The notes beneath the pieces were generated by a model. That model was not told where the DNA came from. It made no database searches and saw only the letters and a program-made list of their open reading frames with translations. Both the position numbers and the translations under genes were made by a program. This document shows, one piece after another, positions 46,864-58,480 of a stretch of 64,000 bases of DNA. The DNA is from Dichomitus squalens LYAD-421 SS1 (Eukaryota > Basidiomycota > Agaricomycetes > Polyporales > Polyporaceae): positions 548,321-612,320 of the forward strand of contig NW_006766897.1 in the NCBI RefSeq assembly GCF_000275845.1, given 5' to 3'. The first letter of the stretch is position 1. Every line of letters begins with the position of its first letter.

Positions 46864-49800
46864 TCAAGCCCACGTCTTACGGAACTTCTCGTCGAACTCC
46901 GCCGTCACCGCACTCAAAACCTCGTAGACCCTCCAATCCCTGTCCGACACTCCAGCAGGTCGCTTGAAGTCACCGTGCTCCAAACCGTCAATGTCAGGAT
47001 CTGCCTCAGCCGGGTCCATGCTCGCGAATCCGCTATCCAACTCCGAGACAGCGTCGCCTTCGCTGCTGGCACTGTCGGACGCCTTCTGCAGCAACTGGAC
47101 CAAGCCGGTGCGGATAGACTTGAGCGTGAGCGAGAAATCCTGCAGGACATACCACATCTCGCCATCGCGAATACCATTCGCGGCCTTCAGAGCTGCGGTC
47201 TGCCCATGGGTATAGAAATCGAGTAGGTATGCGTTTAGCGCAAACTCTTCGTTGTCCTCTCCGGGAACTGCGGTAAACTGGCGCATAGATGGGATCGCGT
47301 ATTCATTCAGGTGTAGACCCTGCCTGGATGTGTCACTAAGCTCTTTCACGGTACGGAAGCTGTCTCCGTGGCCAGATGCGGAGATGAAGGGCGAGCGAGT
47401 GACAGATGCGACTGCTGTGTCGCGGAGCTTGCGAGTGAATGGCGTGGAAGGGGCGGTCGAGGATAGAGGACAAGTCGTCTGCCCGCTGAACGGTAGTCGC
47501 AAATCACGACCGTGTTCTTCGGCATGGTGAGAGACGTAAGCGAGGGCATATCCAGTGAAGACGCGTTTTATGTGGTTCTCGTGCTCGATGAGTACCCTGC
47601 GAGCGTCCTTAGACAGCGGAGGTAGGACAACCATTGAGGGAGACTTCCTGACGATCGTCTGCAAGAACTTAGGAGAGGCATATGCCTGAGGGAGGTATCG
47701 ACGGCCGAAGAGATGTGAAAGGAGGAGCATGAGATCGCGCTTCGCCGTGATAAGACTGGCCTGATTGCAAATACGATGAACGACGCCGTGCCGCAGGAGA
47801 GCCACGAGCGCGAGGTTGCTTGGCTCCGTATAGTACAGGTGGGCCGCAACGCCGAAGAGGTTGATAGGGTTGCCTCCTTCGTCCAGAAGGCCAGAGCGAC
47901 GGAGATAATCGATGCTGAATCGGATGTGATGGAGAATTTGCTCCCGGCCGACATCAGAGACGAAGCTGATATGAGGGAGGTGAAGAAGACTCTTGATGGC
48001 GTTCCGGGCGACTGGAGCGTCGTTGGACCCTTGCAGCAGATTGAAGAGCCGTAAGACCATAGTTGACGTGAGCGGGAAGTTGCCGCCGAGCGAAGGAAGC
48101 TTAGAGAGCACGAGTCGCTGGCATCGGTCCATAGGGAGGCCGTAGAAGACGACCTTGCCGAGAAGATCAAATCCTCTCCGACCAGCACGGCCGGCACACT
48201 GACGATACATGAGGGCAGTAAGAAAGGGAGAATCGCCGCAGAACACGGAAGTCTTCGTCGGAGCGTTGATACCGAGAGCGAGCGTGCCTGTCGCGATCAC
48301 CACTCGAAGGTATCCTGCGCGATACAAACTATGAAGATACAGAGTTTCAGGCCTCCTCCCCAAAGGCTACAAGGATTTGGGCTCACCTCTCGACGAGAGT
48401 ACGGTAATGCTTATTCATTCCGGAATGATGTACGCCTATACCCCTTTGCAGGCACTTGAGGGCCCATTCCGGAGCCGACTTCCACCTCGCTAGGCTTCGA
48501 ATCTCATCGTCGAGGTCCTCCTTCGTGAACGCCGCCGACATACCCGCGAAAGAGAACTGTGGCGAGGGATCGTCTGGATTGAAGGACGCTTCCCAGCTGG
48601 CATCTGGCTGCTGCGCCTCGGGGGTAGCGTTCGCCTCCTCTTTCTTCACCTTCTTCTGCCGTTCTGCCTGGCGTTCGCGCTCCTTAGCCTTCGAAACCCA
48701 GACTTCCCATTGCCTGATCTTCCTCTTCCACTCTGGGCTCGTCTCACGCCACTTCGCCTCGGCTCCCTCGAGGACGTCGAGAATGGCCTCAGCCATCTTT
48801 TCACAGACCTTGCGGTCGAAGTTGAACAGAAGCGCGGGCTATGCAGCAACGTCAATGAATAGGCTCGTGAGGTAAGCCAGCATGCAGAAACACTAACCAG
48901 ATCTCCATTGGCATGCAAGTCTGAGACAAGACCAATCAGGTTTCGGAAAAATGCGTCCGCATTCGGGACGAAACGTTGGTCGACCTTCGCGATGACGGGG
49001 TCAGATACGTGACGAATGACTTGATTCAGGACGGAATTAGGATCCTGAGGGTCTGTCGAATCGATTAATTCCGACACATGGCCTGTCAGAGCAGCCTCGT
49101 AGCGCAAGATATCCCTCTGCTTCAGCAGAATGCCTTTCGAATCAGCGAAGAACAGTGTCGGGTCCAGTGAGCCAACATCGAAGTGAAGCCTGTCTCGAAC
49201 CGACTCGAGCGCGTGATACAGGGACAGGCAATCGGCTGCCTCGAGCGAGAAGTCGGGGGGAAGACGACGTGCACCGAACGACAGCATCGAGATGGGGTGA
49301 ACGAAGCGCAAGCGGTAGCTCTTCCGACGATCTTGCAGACTTTGGAACTCGGCGGGCTTCTCCCCTTCCTCGAGGAGGTACGTGAACTTGCGTAAGTGTG
49401 AGTACCTATACGGATGCTGAATGAACATGTGCTTGAAACCGTGAGCCTCTTGTACGGATGCTAGCCACGCGTTGAATTTCTCCGGCTCCCCGATAGTAGC
49501 AGAAAGACCGCTGTGGAAGCATCAGAACTACTTCAGTTATACGCGACGTGCAACCTTACATTAGGGGACAAGGCGCGAGCAGGATGATTTGTTCCCAGAC
49601 CGCGCCGCCTTCTTGTTGACCAATCGTATGGATTTCGTCTAGGATGATGCTGACAAGGCCAAACACTCCGTCAGTCGCTAATAATATGGCAGAGCTCATT
49701 GTGCTGTCTTACCGCTTGATCCTCGGCGTCCAGGATCTCGCCAGAGGAGGCGAGAGAAGCATAGTCGCCAGCATCTCGGGAACAGTCACCAAGATCTGGC

Positions 49801-52800
49801 AGTTTTGCGGGTTGTGCACGCGGTAGTCCCTGGTATGGATGGCCCAGCACGCCTCTGAGGTGGCTTTTCAGCTGGTGGTCATACAGCTCTGTCACAAAAC
49901 ACTCACTGCTTCCAAGGTCCTTTCTGAACCGAGCATACACTTCGGCGGCAATCTGGCTAACGAGTGCCTTGGTGGGCGCTACGTAGACGAGGATGTCATC
50001 ATCCGAGGTCCTCAGGAGCTTCTCCATGGCGTAGTAAGAGATGAACGTTTTACCCGCACTGGTAGGCGCTATCGGACTGTCAGTGAGTACCTGGTCTGCC
50101 CAACTACAACAGAGGTCTCACCTGCGACGAGGACCGATTCGTTCCGATCCAGACAATCCAAAACCTTCCGTTGCCAGGCATCTGGCTTGAACGACACACG
50201 CGGGTCGCTCGAACTGTCCATGCTCCGATCCATGAACTCGCCAAAGAGCCGCAGTTGCCATACAACGGAGTCCTCTTTGATGCGCATCCACTTGTGTACG
50301 GGGTGGCCACTTTTCGATTTGACAAGCTTCACGAAGTCGAAGTGCAGCTTATGGTCCTCCGCCGATACCGTGGCTATGCTTTCGAAAGACTCGATGTAGT
50401 CATCGAAGCCGAGGGAAATGAGGCACGTAGCGAGTTTCGCGGCAGCTGTGGGAAAAAGTTCCTTGGACTCATAGAGATCCTTCACCATGCACATTATGGA
50501 GACGGTGAAGCGGTCCCGCACGAGAGCAGATTCATGGTTGGAATCCTCCAGCCAGCGGCAGAACTCGAGGTGAATGCGATAGAGGCGAGACTCGACGGAG
50601 AGCCAGCCGTCCTTGGTGCGCTTGTTTCGCATGAGATGCTCGACGGCAGTGACCTTCGACGACGTCGGCCTGTCCTCGATGGCCGCCAGCTGCTCTTGCC
50701 ACCATACAACGTTGGAATCGTCCTCCTTGGCATGCTTCTTGGCCTGGTTCGCGAGTCGGATCTTGTCCGCAGAGGAGAGCGTCTCCTTCTTGCCCTTCTT
50801 ACCAGCGCCGCCTCGAGTAGGCGTCGCTGGCCTCGAGTCCTATACAATCTTTCTTCTCAATGTGCGGAACTGTGATAGAAAGGCATGACCACATACATCG
50901 ACCTTGAGAGAAGTACCGGGCCGAGACTTCCTCGCCGTCGCGGCGCTCGGGATGACCATCTGCTGAAGGGGGGTTCCCAGCGCACCCGTGAGTGTCTCCG
51001 CCTGCCATTGCAACTTCGACATGAACCTCTGCTCGCTACGTAGTTGACGCTTCTTCTGCCTCTCATCCATTGGCGCCGTGCTGTCACTGCCACCGAGGTG
51101 AGGGGGAAGGATAGCACGCTTGTGGTTGTGCCAGTGCTGCGTGTCGCTAAAGACGGTATTAAACTCCAGATGAGCACCAGATCCCTCATCGTCGTTGTCG
51201 TCGCTAGACAACTCCTCCGCGTCGATCTTGATCGTGCCCAGTTCCTCGTCAAACAGGGGGTGATGGAATGGCAAGAGGCTTAGGGGAGGCGAGTCTGTCT
51301 CTCCGGCATCTGGAACGCCGGTCGAGGCAGGAAATTGGCGACGGAGGGCGCCATAGTCGGGAGAAGGGAGTTGATGAGTCGTCCACAACTTGTCCAGAAC
51401 ATCCGCCAGATCCGACCCAATAAGCGTCTGAAGCGGAGTGGTATCGTCTCTGAGGATGGAGTTCAAAAGAACAGAGAAGATGCGTCCATCCAAGTCCGAC
51501 ACGGAGGCAATGTCCTCGAGAGCAAGGAAGACTTTAGGAAGGAAATCACGCGTTAGGAGGCCGACGAGTTTGCTTGGCAAGAAGACGCGAGGCCTTGCTC
51601 GCTCTCGTAAATCGAGGTGAGGAAGGAAGAGCATGTGTGCAACGAAGACCTGGAGGAGTGCAGAGAAATGTTCCTGTCGCAGGTCCAGGGACTGCGATAC
51701 GCCCTGTAAGAGAAGCGCTGGATTGTCCGAAGCTTTTGGTATATCGCGTCGTCCAAGGGAATGAATGGGGACCTCTGGGCGGGCCCTTTTCTCGTGCGCC
51801 GCAAGGGAAGTGGAGGCGTTTTGCACGGCCAGCCAGAATTCGTTTTTGAAACGACTCTTCGGGTTGCTGTCGAGTCGTTGTTCGTAAACAAACGACATGA
51901 TCTACAGAAGGGTCAGCAAATGAGGGTCGTGTAAATATATTAGACGAACCTTGGAATCGCGGTACTCTGCACCGCGCAATGTCGTAACTGACACGCCCTG
52001 GGCCAAGAGCGAGTACAAAAATACCCGTTGAAGGAGTATACGCTCGGCTGCAGCGATAGGAGAGGAATCATCTACAATACCACCATCGCTTGTCATAACA
52101 AACATGGGCTGAAAGAGCTGTCAGCATCGGACTGATACTGATCAATGGGTCGGGTGTCATCACCTTCCTTGATCGCTGATATGCTAGCCAAGCGGGGTCG
52201 GACAGATCGGCGAAAGTATGCACTGATACATTCACAGAGGCGAGATGGTTGAAGAGAATAGCGCGGGCGAGCGAGCGAGAGCTAGTAACATAGTCATCTT
52301 CCCCATACAGTAACGTTAGGAAGCGGCGCTCTATAATATGCTTGTCAGATATGGGACCAACGGGACCGACTGTAGACATACCGTGCCAGAACACAATCTC
52401 GAAAGACTCGGAACGCCTGGAGATCTCTTGTAGAATACGTTCAAGAGTGTACACCGCGTGTAGACACTGAAAGCTGATGTCTGGAGGGTCAACGGGGTAG
52501 GCAGAGCACTCCTCATGAAGAGAACACATGACACAAACCATGTTTGTGACCTAGTGCAAGCAGAGGGTCATCCAACACCATTGCAATCAAGGCCTCGCCT
52601 ACGACACAGTAAGACATACGAGGCCCTAGTAGATCTACCGACCAACGTACCATCTACGACGAAGGGTTCGCTCCCCGCGTAGTCGCCGATCAGGTCCATC
52701 CATCGGCCTCGCCGATTGACTAGAGAGTACCATTGAGAGTCGATGTATTCCACCGCATCCTGCGCATTCTGTGCAGAGAGGGTTGGTTCCTCTTCGAGAG

Positions 52801-52840
52801 GCAATTGTACGATGGCGATATCAAAGTCGTCGAGATCCAT
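46864..52840 (-). CDS. DDX60-like DExH-box (Ski2-type) helicase
   Basis: About 1,800 aa, starting [20 protein letters not shown] at 52840. The N-terminal third has FVVDG near residue 60 and a Ddx60-type region ([20 protein letters not shown]). The helicase core carries motif [20 protein letters not shown] (intron inside), [20 protein letters not shown], motif II DEIH in [13 protein letters not shown], motif [51 protein letters not shown] and motif [16 protein letters not shown]. The C-terminus ends [11 protein letters not shown]. At least ten exons, with a charged insert near 50,700-50,830. Mammalian DDX60 acts in antiviral RNA responses, and DDX60 relatives have been linked to stalled-ribosome handling in protists. 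The fungal role is unknown. An in-frame upstream ATG at 53020 is less likely. Confidence 0.88.
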
Positions 52841-53149
52841 GGTCGTGTGAGATGACAACGATGGGATCGCGGTGCTTATATGCTGGGGGTGCAGCACGTC
52901 TGGCTCACGCTGATCGTGGCCTGGAGGAAGAAATTGCGTTCCCGGGGCCGAGACATGGATAGCTTGCGGAAGTCTTTCGAATAAGTGCTGCGGTAATTGC
53001 CGGGCCGTCGAACAACGCATATGTCATAGCCTTCTAGGCGCCCATACTCTTGCTCATCCGTCGATGAATGAGCGCTCAATAGGTCTCGATCGCCCAAACC
53101 GCAGCTCTGAGTCGCTGGCCGACTGCTGTCTCAGCAAGCAGTCGCCACG
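52841..53149. promoter_or_regulatory. Shared divergent promoter, DDX60-like helicase and MDM10
   Basis: Only about 310 bp separate the two start codons, so both genes must share a compact bidirectional promoter. No specific factor site can be named with confidence. Confidence 0.5.
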
Positions 53150-54719
53150 ATGCATCCATTCGCATCCTATGTTCTCCGCAGCTACTACAAAGAAACTGGC
53201 TGGAACGAGGACAACCTTTATGCCAACCTCACGCGGTCTTCCAATGGTGAGTAACTGTCTCCTCAACCGCGGGGAGGACACCGTCCGGACGCCTGAACAG
53301 CTCTTCTCGATTTTAGCGTTCCCCGTGGGTTGCACTTTGGTATATCCAAGTCTCCAAATCCTCTCTTTAAGACGACATATTCGATGAATGCCCTTCCATC
53401 CCTCAATGGATCCGTCGGGTACATCTTCACCAGCTGCAACCTCAACGTCAAGGGCTCTGGTGATGTTCGCTTCAAGGACATGGTCGACAGGTTCAAGGTA
53501 TTCGACCGCCCAAGAAGACCCGAGGGAAAAGAGGAAGAATGGCTGGCGGGTGAACGTGCTGACACTCGCGGTGCGTGCAAGGTTCAGTGCCTACAGATGC
53601 CACACAGTCTAATATATGACTCTAGACTACTTACTATATGGTCGCATCTACATTCCCACTGGACGGCTGGATGCTCTCTATTCTACTCGACTTGCTCCCA
53701 CTCTGCAAGGAATGGTGGCCGCCATATCCGATCCTCGTACACCCCTCTATTCCGAGATGTCCAGATCCCATGCACCTGCCAGCAATATCATGTTTAGCCT
53801 ACAGCATGATACAGGCAAGGTGTGTACCGAGTATACTTGGAGCGCGGAAGATGGCATGTGGGGCATACGATCCTTGTACAACTTTGGTAGGGTGGGCACG
53901 CCGGCCGAGGCCTCTCCCGAGGAGGGCGAGAAGGCAGGTAACGCCTCTCCTGCTCGCCAGAATGGTGTCAAAGTAAAGCGGGTAGATGAAGAGGATGCGA
54001 TGGAGGGCGGTCTGAAGGGGCGCGTATCTGTGGGCGGGGAATTCTACTTCAGCGCGAAGGAGAAGAGCGCGGGAGGTGAGCTCAACCATCCTTCGACACC
54101 CCACCGAAAACCCTCTAACGCCTCCGTAAAGTGTCCACCGGCATCCGCTTCACTACTCTTCCCGACGCAACTCCTCCCTCCTTCCAGGTTCCCACAACAT
54201 CATCCGCAGGGTCCTCGGCCGCACGGTGGCCACCATCGCAGCCGCCAACCACAATAACCGCCCTGTTTAACCCTATGCTTGGTCACATCTCCGGTGCATA
54301 CGCAGCGCGCGTGTCGCGTGACCTTTCCTTGGCCTCGCGCTTCGAGTTCAATGTCTACAGCTACGAGAGCGAGTGGTCACTAGGCGCGGAATGGTGGCAG
54401 CGTCAAAGCAAAGCGAGGCATCCGCCGTCGGTTTCGGACGAGGCACATCCACCCTTACTTCCGGACTGGGCCGACGAGGTGCAGGGCGTGGTTAAGGCAA
54501 AGGTCTCCACAACGACTGTACGTCACTATCTAGGTTTACCATTTCATGCATCATGCTCGTTCTGACACGACCGATAATGACTATCAGGATGTGTCATTAC
54601 TGTGGGAAGGACGCCTACGAAACGTACTCGTCAGCCTCGGTGTGGTCTCTAACCTCTCCAGCCGATCCAAACCTATCAAGTCAATAGGTCTCGAGCTATC
54701 ATACTTCAGCTCCGGATAG
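53150..54719 (+). CDS. MDM10: Mdm10, mitochondrial outer-membrane beta-barrel of the ERMES complex
   Basis: Five exons give about 450 aa, starting [20 protein letters not shown] with context GCCACGATG. Joins give [20 protein letters not shown] (intron 53248-53297), [31 protein letters not shown] and [20 protein letters not shown]. Landmarks of Mdm10 are the N-terminus, [27 protein letters not shown], and the C-terminal [20 protein letters not shown] with [12 protein letters not shown], a final beta strand. Mdm10 tethers mitochondria to ER with Mmm1, Mdm12 and Mdm34, and also serves the SAM complex. No break seen. Confidence 0.94.
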
Positions 54720-55161
54720 CGGGTGACGACGATAAAAAGACTTGATGGTATTGGACCCATACTAGGCCGCATAGCCCATTCATAACCATTATATTGATCC
54801 CATTCGCGAGATGCATCCAGACGTCATAGTACAAGCACACTATCACCTCCTGAAAGATTCACCGTGGAGAGATTAGTCCGACAAGCAAAGCAGTATCATA
54901 AACAAAATCAGTCTCGGTCACAGAGGCGGCGGAATGCAGAGCGAGTCACAGGGAAACACATTGGAGAGATAGATTGGAGTTGGGTTGTATGGAAAGTGAA
55001 CCTGCTTTCACGCTGAGCGCAGAGCTGGGAGGGTATAAACCAGATGAAAGATGAAGCATGGATCAAAGCAGACAGTGGTGCAAGCAAAGTAGATATACAC
55101 GAACGAGGACATTCAAGCATCGCCGTTAGGGCAGGGCGGATCAGGCATGGTCAACGATCAC
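54720..55161. other. Convergent intergenic region
   Basis: This lies between MDM10 (plus) and the RGG protein gene (minus). AT-richer, presumably 3' UTRs. Nothing else was seen. Confidence 0.4.
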
Positions 55162-56961
55162 TCAGTCCTTCAACGCTGCAGCGACACTTGCGGCCTCGCG
55201 CTTCGGAGGCGTTCCTCCCAAGGCCCGAGCAAGACCAGAAAGCGCAGCGACGGTGATAACGGGGCGCGATGCATGCACAGTCCGCGAATGCGCCGTTGAC
55301 GTACCAGGGCCTGTTGGTGGCGATGAGTGTGTCCGTGCATGGTTCACCCGGTCCCTTCGGGACGCACGTTCGTCCGGGTGTCCATCGAAAGCGGCGGGTG
55401 AGGCGCCGTGCGGCATCCGAAGGTCCCGTGGACGGCCGATGGTATGCGCACGACCATGACCAGGCTGGAAGGATGGCGTAGAGTGGGTGGTGATATAACT
55501 AGGAGCGGAGTGTACGGGAGCAGGCTTCGATGCGGGGACACCTTGAGGCTCGGGCGAAGGGGAGTCGCCAGAACTCTCGGGCGAGATTGAGCTGTTAGGT
55601 TTAGGAGCATGCATAGATTCTGATAATCCGCTCTTGAGCGGCACATCATAGTCGGCGGCGGGGTCTGGGGTCTGTACGGGGGCGGGCTTCCGAGGGACAC
55701 GCTTCGTGAGCGCATCGATCGCTTCAATCGGCTTTGGGGGGAGGGAAGGATGAAGAGGGTGGTTTGCTTGCTTTGGTGAAGGCTGTTTGGGTGCTGTTGC
55801 TTGTTCCGCAGCGGGTTTGGGGACCGAAGCGGATTGTTCAGGGGACTTCGCATGAGCGTCTGCCTTTTTCCTTTCCGTTTGTTTCTTTAGGCCGGCTAGA
55901 GGAGCCCTGTCCACCACAAACTTGTCCGAGTGAGCCTTCAAACTGGTTGGGCCACGAGGCGTGTTATTTCCAACTTCGCCACTGGTTAAAGGCTGGGCAG
56001 GTGCAGGCGCCTTCTCGGCGGTGGGGGCAGCTGACACGGCGAGAGGGGTCCCCACTTCGACGCTAGGCAGAGGTCTCAACGCGTCGGCTAGCATGGGAGA
56101 GAGTAAGTCAGGCTTCTCGGGCTGCTCTGGTATAGAACTGCTCGTGCTCTTGTCCGTTACGCTCTTGACACCCCAATCGTCCAAGTCAGGCAGGCTGTCA
56201 TCGTCCTCTCCGGCCCAGTCGATGTGGCTACCTGGCGTGTTTGGCCTTTCCATTGCCACGGCCCGCACACGCTCGACAAGAGCGTTGATGTCGTGCTTGA
56301 TATCGAACGATGGCGTTTCGGGAGGGACAGGTGCAAGATGCGGGGGGAGGTCCTTGGTGATTGTGGGCGATTTCTCGGCACGCAAATGGCTCGTGCTAGA
56401 CTCCGTAGAGAGTGACTTCTTTGACGAGGAGTTAGACATGCTGCGGTTCTGCGAGCGTTTTCGGCGAGAGCGAATCGGAGTCGTTGCAGATATAGGTGAA
56501 TTAGATGCTGCGATCGGTGGAGGCTCGACCACGATTGGAGGTACTACTTTGCGCGGAGGCTTTGCTTCAGAGGTCTTTCGCGGGCGAGGGTGAGTGTCCT
56601 TCGACTGGCTTGATGCTTTCGACAGTGCAGGAGAGGGGGTTCCACTTGGGGGAGCAGGAGTGCTGGACGCAGCCGGTGCAAGGGGAGGGGCATTCTGGGA
56701 TGTATCTTTGGCTGGAACGCCGTTGGATTTCGGACCTCTGCCATCCAAACGAGGAGTCGGACCTGCCGCTCTGCTTCCTCCGCGCCCTCCTCCGCGCCCG
56801 CCACGCCCTCCACCCCTAGCCGGCCTACCTCGGCTCGCGCCGCGGAAGGCGGGGCCTGATTCGCCGTTCCGACCCCATCCCTGCCTGCTAGGAGGCTGGT
56901 TGGCCCACATCGACGAGTTTACCCCCCCGGACGGCGTAGATGGGGACGCAGCAGAAGCCAT
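55162..56961 (-). CDS. Disordered RGG-box protein, function unknown
   Basis: A single 599-codon exon. After MASAASPSTPSGGVNSSMWA a Gly/Arg-rich RGG region occupies about residues 40-65, typical of RNA-binding low-complexity tails. Most of the rest is Pro/Ser/Lys-rich and disordered. One ordered-looking acidic motif, SHIDWAGEDDDSLPDLDDWG (about residues 240-260), follows a predicted helix DIKHDINALVERVRAVAMER. The C-terminus ends in the helical VITVAALSGLARALGGTPPK. I know no named family for it. The helix plus acidic DWG motif may be the conserved core. Involvement in RNA metabolism is a guess from the RGG box. It is divergent from the SmG gene with 380 bp between starts. Confidence 0.75.
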   Translation of the reverse strand: MASAASPSTPSGGVNSSMWANQPPSRQGWGRNGESGPAFRGASRGRPARGGGRGGRGGGRGGSRAAGPTPRLDGRGPKSNGVPAKDTSQNAPPLAPAASSTPAPPSGTPSPALSKASSQSKDTHPRPRKTSEAKPPRKVVPPIVVEPPPIAASNSPISATTPIRSRRKRSQNRSMSNSSSKKSLSTESSTSHLRAEKSPTITKDLPPHLAPVPPETPSFDIKHDINALVERVRAVAMERPNTPGSHIDWAGEDDDSLPDLDDWGVKSVTDKSTSSSIPEQPEKPDLLSPMLADALRPLPSVEVGTPLAVSAAPTAEKAPAPAQPLTSGEVGNNTPRGPTSLKAHSDKFVVDRAPLAGLKKQTERKKADAHAKSPEQSASVPKPAAEQATAPKQPSPKQANHPLHPSLPPKPIEAIDALTKRVPRKPAPVQTPDPAADYDVPLKSGLSESMHAPKPNSSISPESSGDSPSPEPQGVPASKPAPVHSAPSYITTHSTPSFQPGHGRAHTIGRPRDLRMPHGASPAAFDGHPDERASRRDRVNHARTHSSPPTGPGTSTAHSRTVHASRPVITVAALSGLARALGGTPPKREAASVAAALKD

Positions 56962-57341
56962 GAGGATACAGGCCTAGTCTGTAATACAATTTACGACATG
57001 CAGAAATGTCGATCCACTCCTTTTAACGACGTCTGTTCGCGACTGAAGGAAATTGACGCACGGATGTTATGGTTAGCTGGTGATACAAGGTCTTGGAGAG
57101 TAGATGTGCTGGAGGAAATCGTGAAATATCGTGCCAAGATATGAGAAGATATACAGGAGGCGTGAGGGGCGTAATGGGGAGAGGAGGGTCGTGTTGACCT
57201 GGAAGACCTGGCGAGGAAGCTGGTTCCGGCGACAGCTCGCGTACCGCATGCGATTGTTCCCACGTGGCCCGTGTTTGGGTGCGATTTGCGATCTCCTCGT
57301 CCTCTCCTCGTCCTCGCCCGTCCTCCAGACCGTCCGCCGCC
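56962..57341. promoter_or_regulatory. Divergent promoter, RGG protein and SmG
   Basis: 380 bp between the two start codons. The part before the SmG ATG is a C/T-rich leader (CTCCTCGTCCTCTCC) ending CCGCCGCC-ATG. Confidence 0.45.
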
Positions 57342-57701
57342 ATGTCCAAAGCCTCTCAACCCGAGCTCAAAAAGGTGTTTCCGCAGTAGTCGCTTGTATG
57401 CATGTGTGCAGCCGCTAATTCCTCGACGCGTTGCACAGTTCATGGACAAGAAGCTCTTTGTTCATCTCCAAGGTGGTCGTAAAGTCAGCGGGACGCTGCG
57501 CGGATACGACTTGTTCTTGAACCTCGTTATCGATGATGCGCTGGAGGAGACCAACCCCGCACAAAAGCACCCAATTGGTACCGTTGTACGTCTACTTGCA
57601 TCAACCGGTGTAGCGGTGATCCTTGTTCTCATGCCTCTTCCCGACAGGTCATTCGCGGCAACAGCGTGACTTCCATGGAGACTCTGGAAGCAATCCGGTG
57701 A
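57342..57701 (+). CDS. Small nuclear ribonucleoprotein SmG
   Basis: Three exons give about 77 aa. The sequence reads MSKASQPELKK, then FMDKKLFVHLQGGRKVSGTL, RGYDLFLNLVIDDALEE, IGTVVIRGNSVTSMETLEAI, and ends R-stop. Intron 1 follows AAAAAG (GTGTTT donor) and intron 2 follows GGTACCGTT. The Sm1 (FMDKKLFVHL, RGYDLFLNLVIDD) and Sm2 (VVIRGNSV) motifs are complete. SmG is part of the heptameric Sm ring on U1, U2, U4 and U5 snRNAs. Size and motifs match SmG rather than Lsm7. Confidence 0.95.
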
Positions 57702-57941
57702 CCCGACCCTCGGTATGTAGGGCCTCGGACATGTTTTGTATCATATCTGTATTGCTACCCTCTCCTCCTTGTGCCCATTCATCCATGGAATACCAACCGT
57801 CGCGTTCATGTGGGATGCTATCTATCCAAGTCTTGGTGCGTTACTCAAGAGGAGTGCGACAAAATACGCAAGGGGAACGTGTTGTCTATCTGCGTGCACT
57901 TCAGGATCCACGCTGCCTCGAATGCAAGACCAGATTGAGAT

Positions 57942-58480
57942 ATACTATCCCTCAAGGGGTTTTGCAAAATCTGCGAGTTTTGCAAAACCCCAAGCTCTCC
58001 CTCCCCTCCTCATGCATCGCTCTGATATCCCAAACACATATTACTACACCCTTTTCGATATCATCTGGCAACTTTTCGGAGCCAAATGAGCTGCAGGACG
58101 CCTTTGCGAGCAGGAGACATTTAGTTACACCTCTAAGCGAGTTGACGCCGAACTTGATATACAGATCTCTCTTTGGTTCTCACTGTGAAAGCTCAAATAT
58201 CTTTCTGGATGAATGTCTGGGTGCATTTTTAATACAGAAATCATCCCCGATAGCTCCGAGGATGGGAAGCCGTTTCTTGCAGGCGCTTATGGGTTTTGCA
58301 AAACCCCTTTCACGTAGGTGCTCGGAACATGGCATCCCCACAGAATCTTACAAAAATTGGAGGTCATATGATAGATATCAGTCTCAGCAATGCCTGAAGT
58401 TTGTGGAATACATAGATCACTGTTGCTGAAGAGGCAGGTGCCATCATTCCTGGCGTTGCAGAACCCCTTGAGGGATAGTA
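57942..58480. mobile_element. TA-flanked MITE C with palindromic subterminal repeats
   Basis: A 23-nt terminal repeat beginning CTATCCCTCAAGGGGTT at 57944-57966 recurs inverted at 58456-58478 with 22 of 23 matches. Both ends are bordered by TA (57942-57943 and 58479-58480). Just inside the left end a 14-nt perfect inverted repeat (GGGGTTTTGCAAAA at 57955-57968 and its complement at 57977-57990) can form a hairpin with an 8-nt loop. A 16-nt perfect palindrome GGGTTTTGCAAAACCC lies at 58291-58306. No transposase is seen. The 535-bp length fits a Tc1/mariner-type non-autonomous element that landed about 240 bp downstream of the SmG stop. Confidence 0.75.

Noticed and set aside
57623..58429. Open frame of 268 codons running from the last SmG exon through MITE C
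   Set aside because: The frame differs from SmG, crosses the element's inverted repeats and hairpins, and has no domain-like features. Treated as chance openness.
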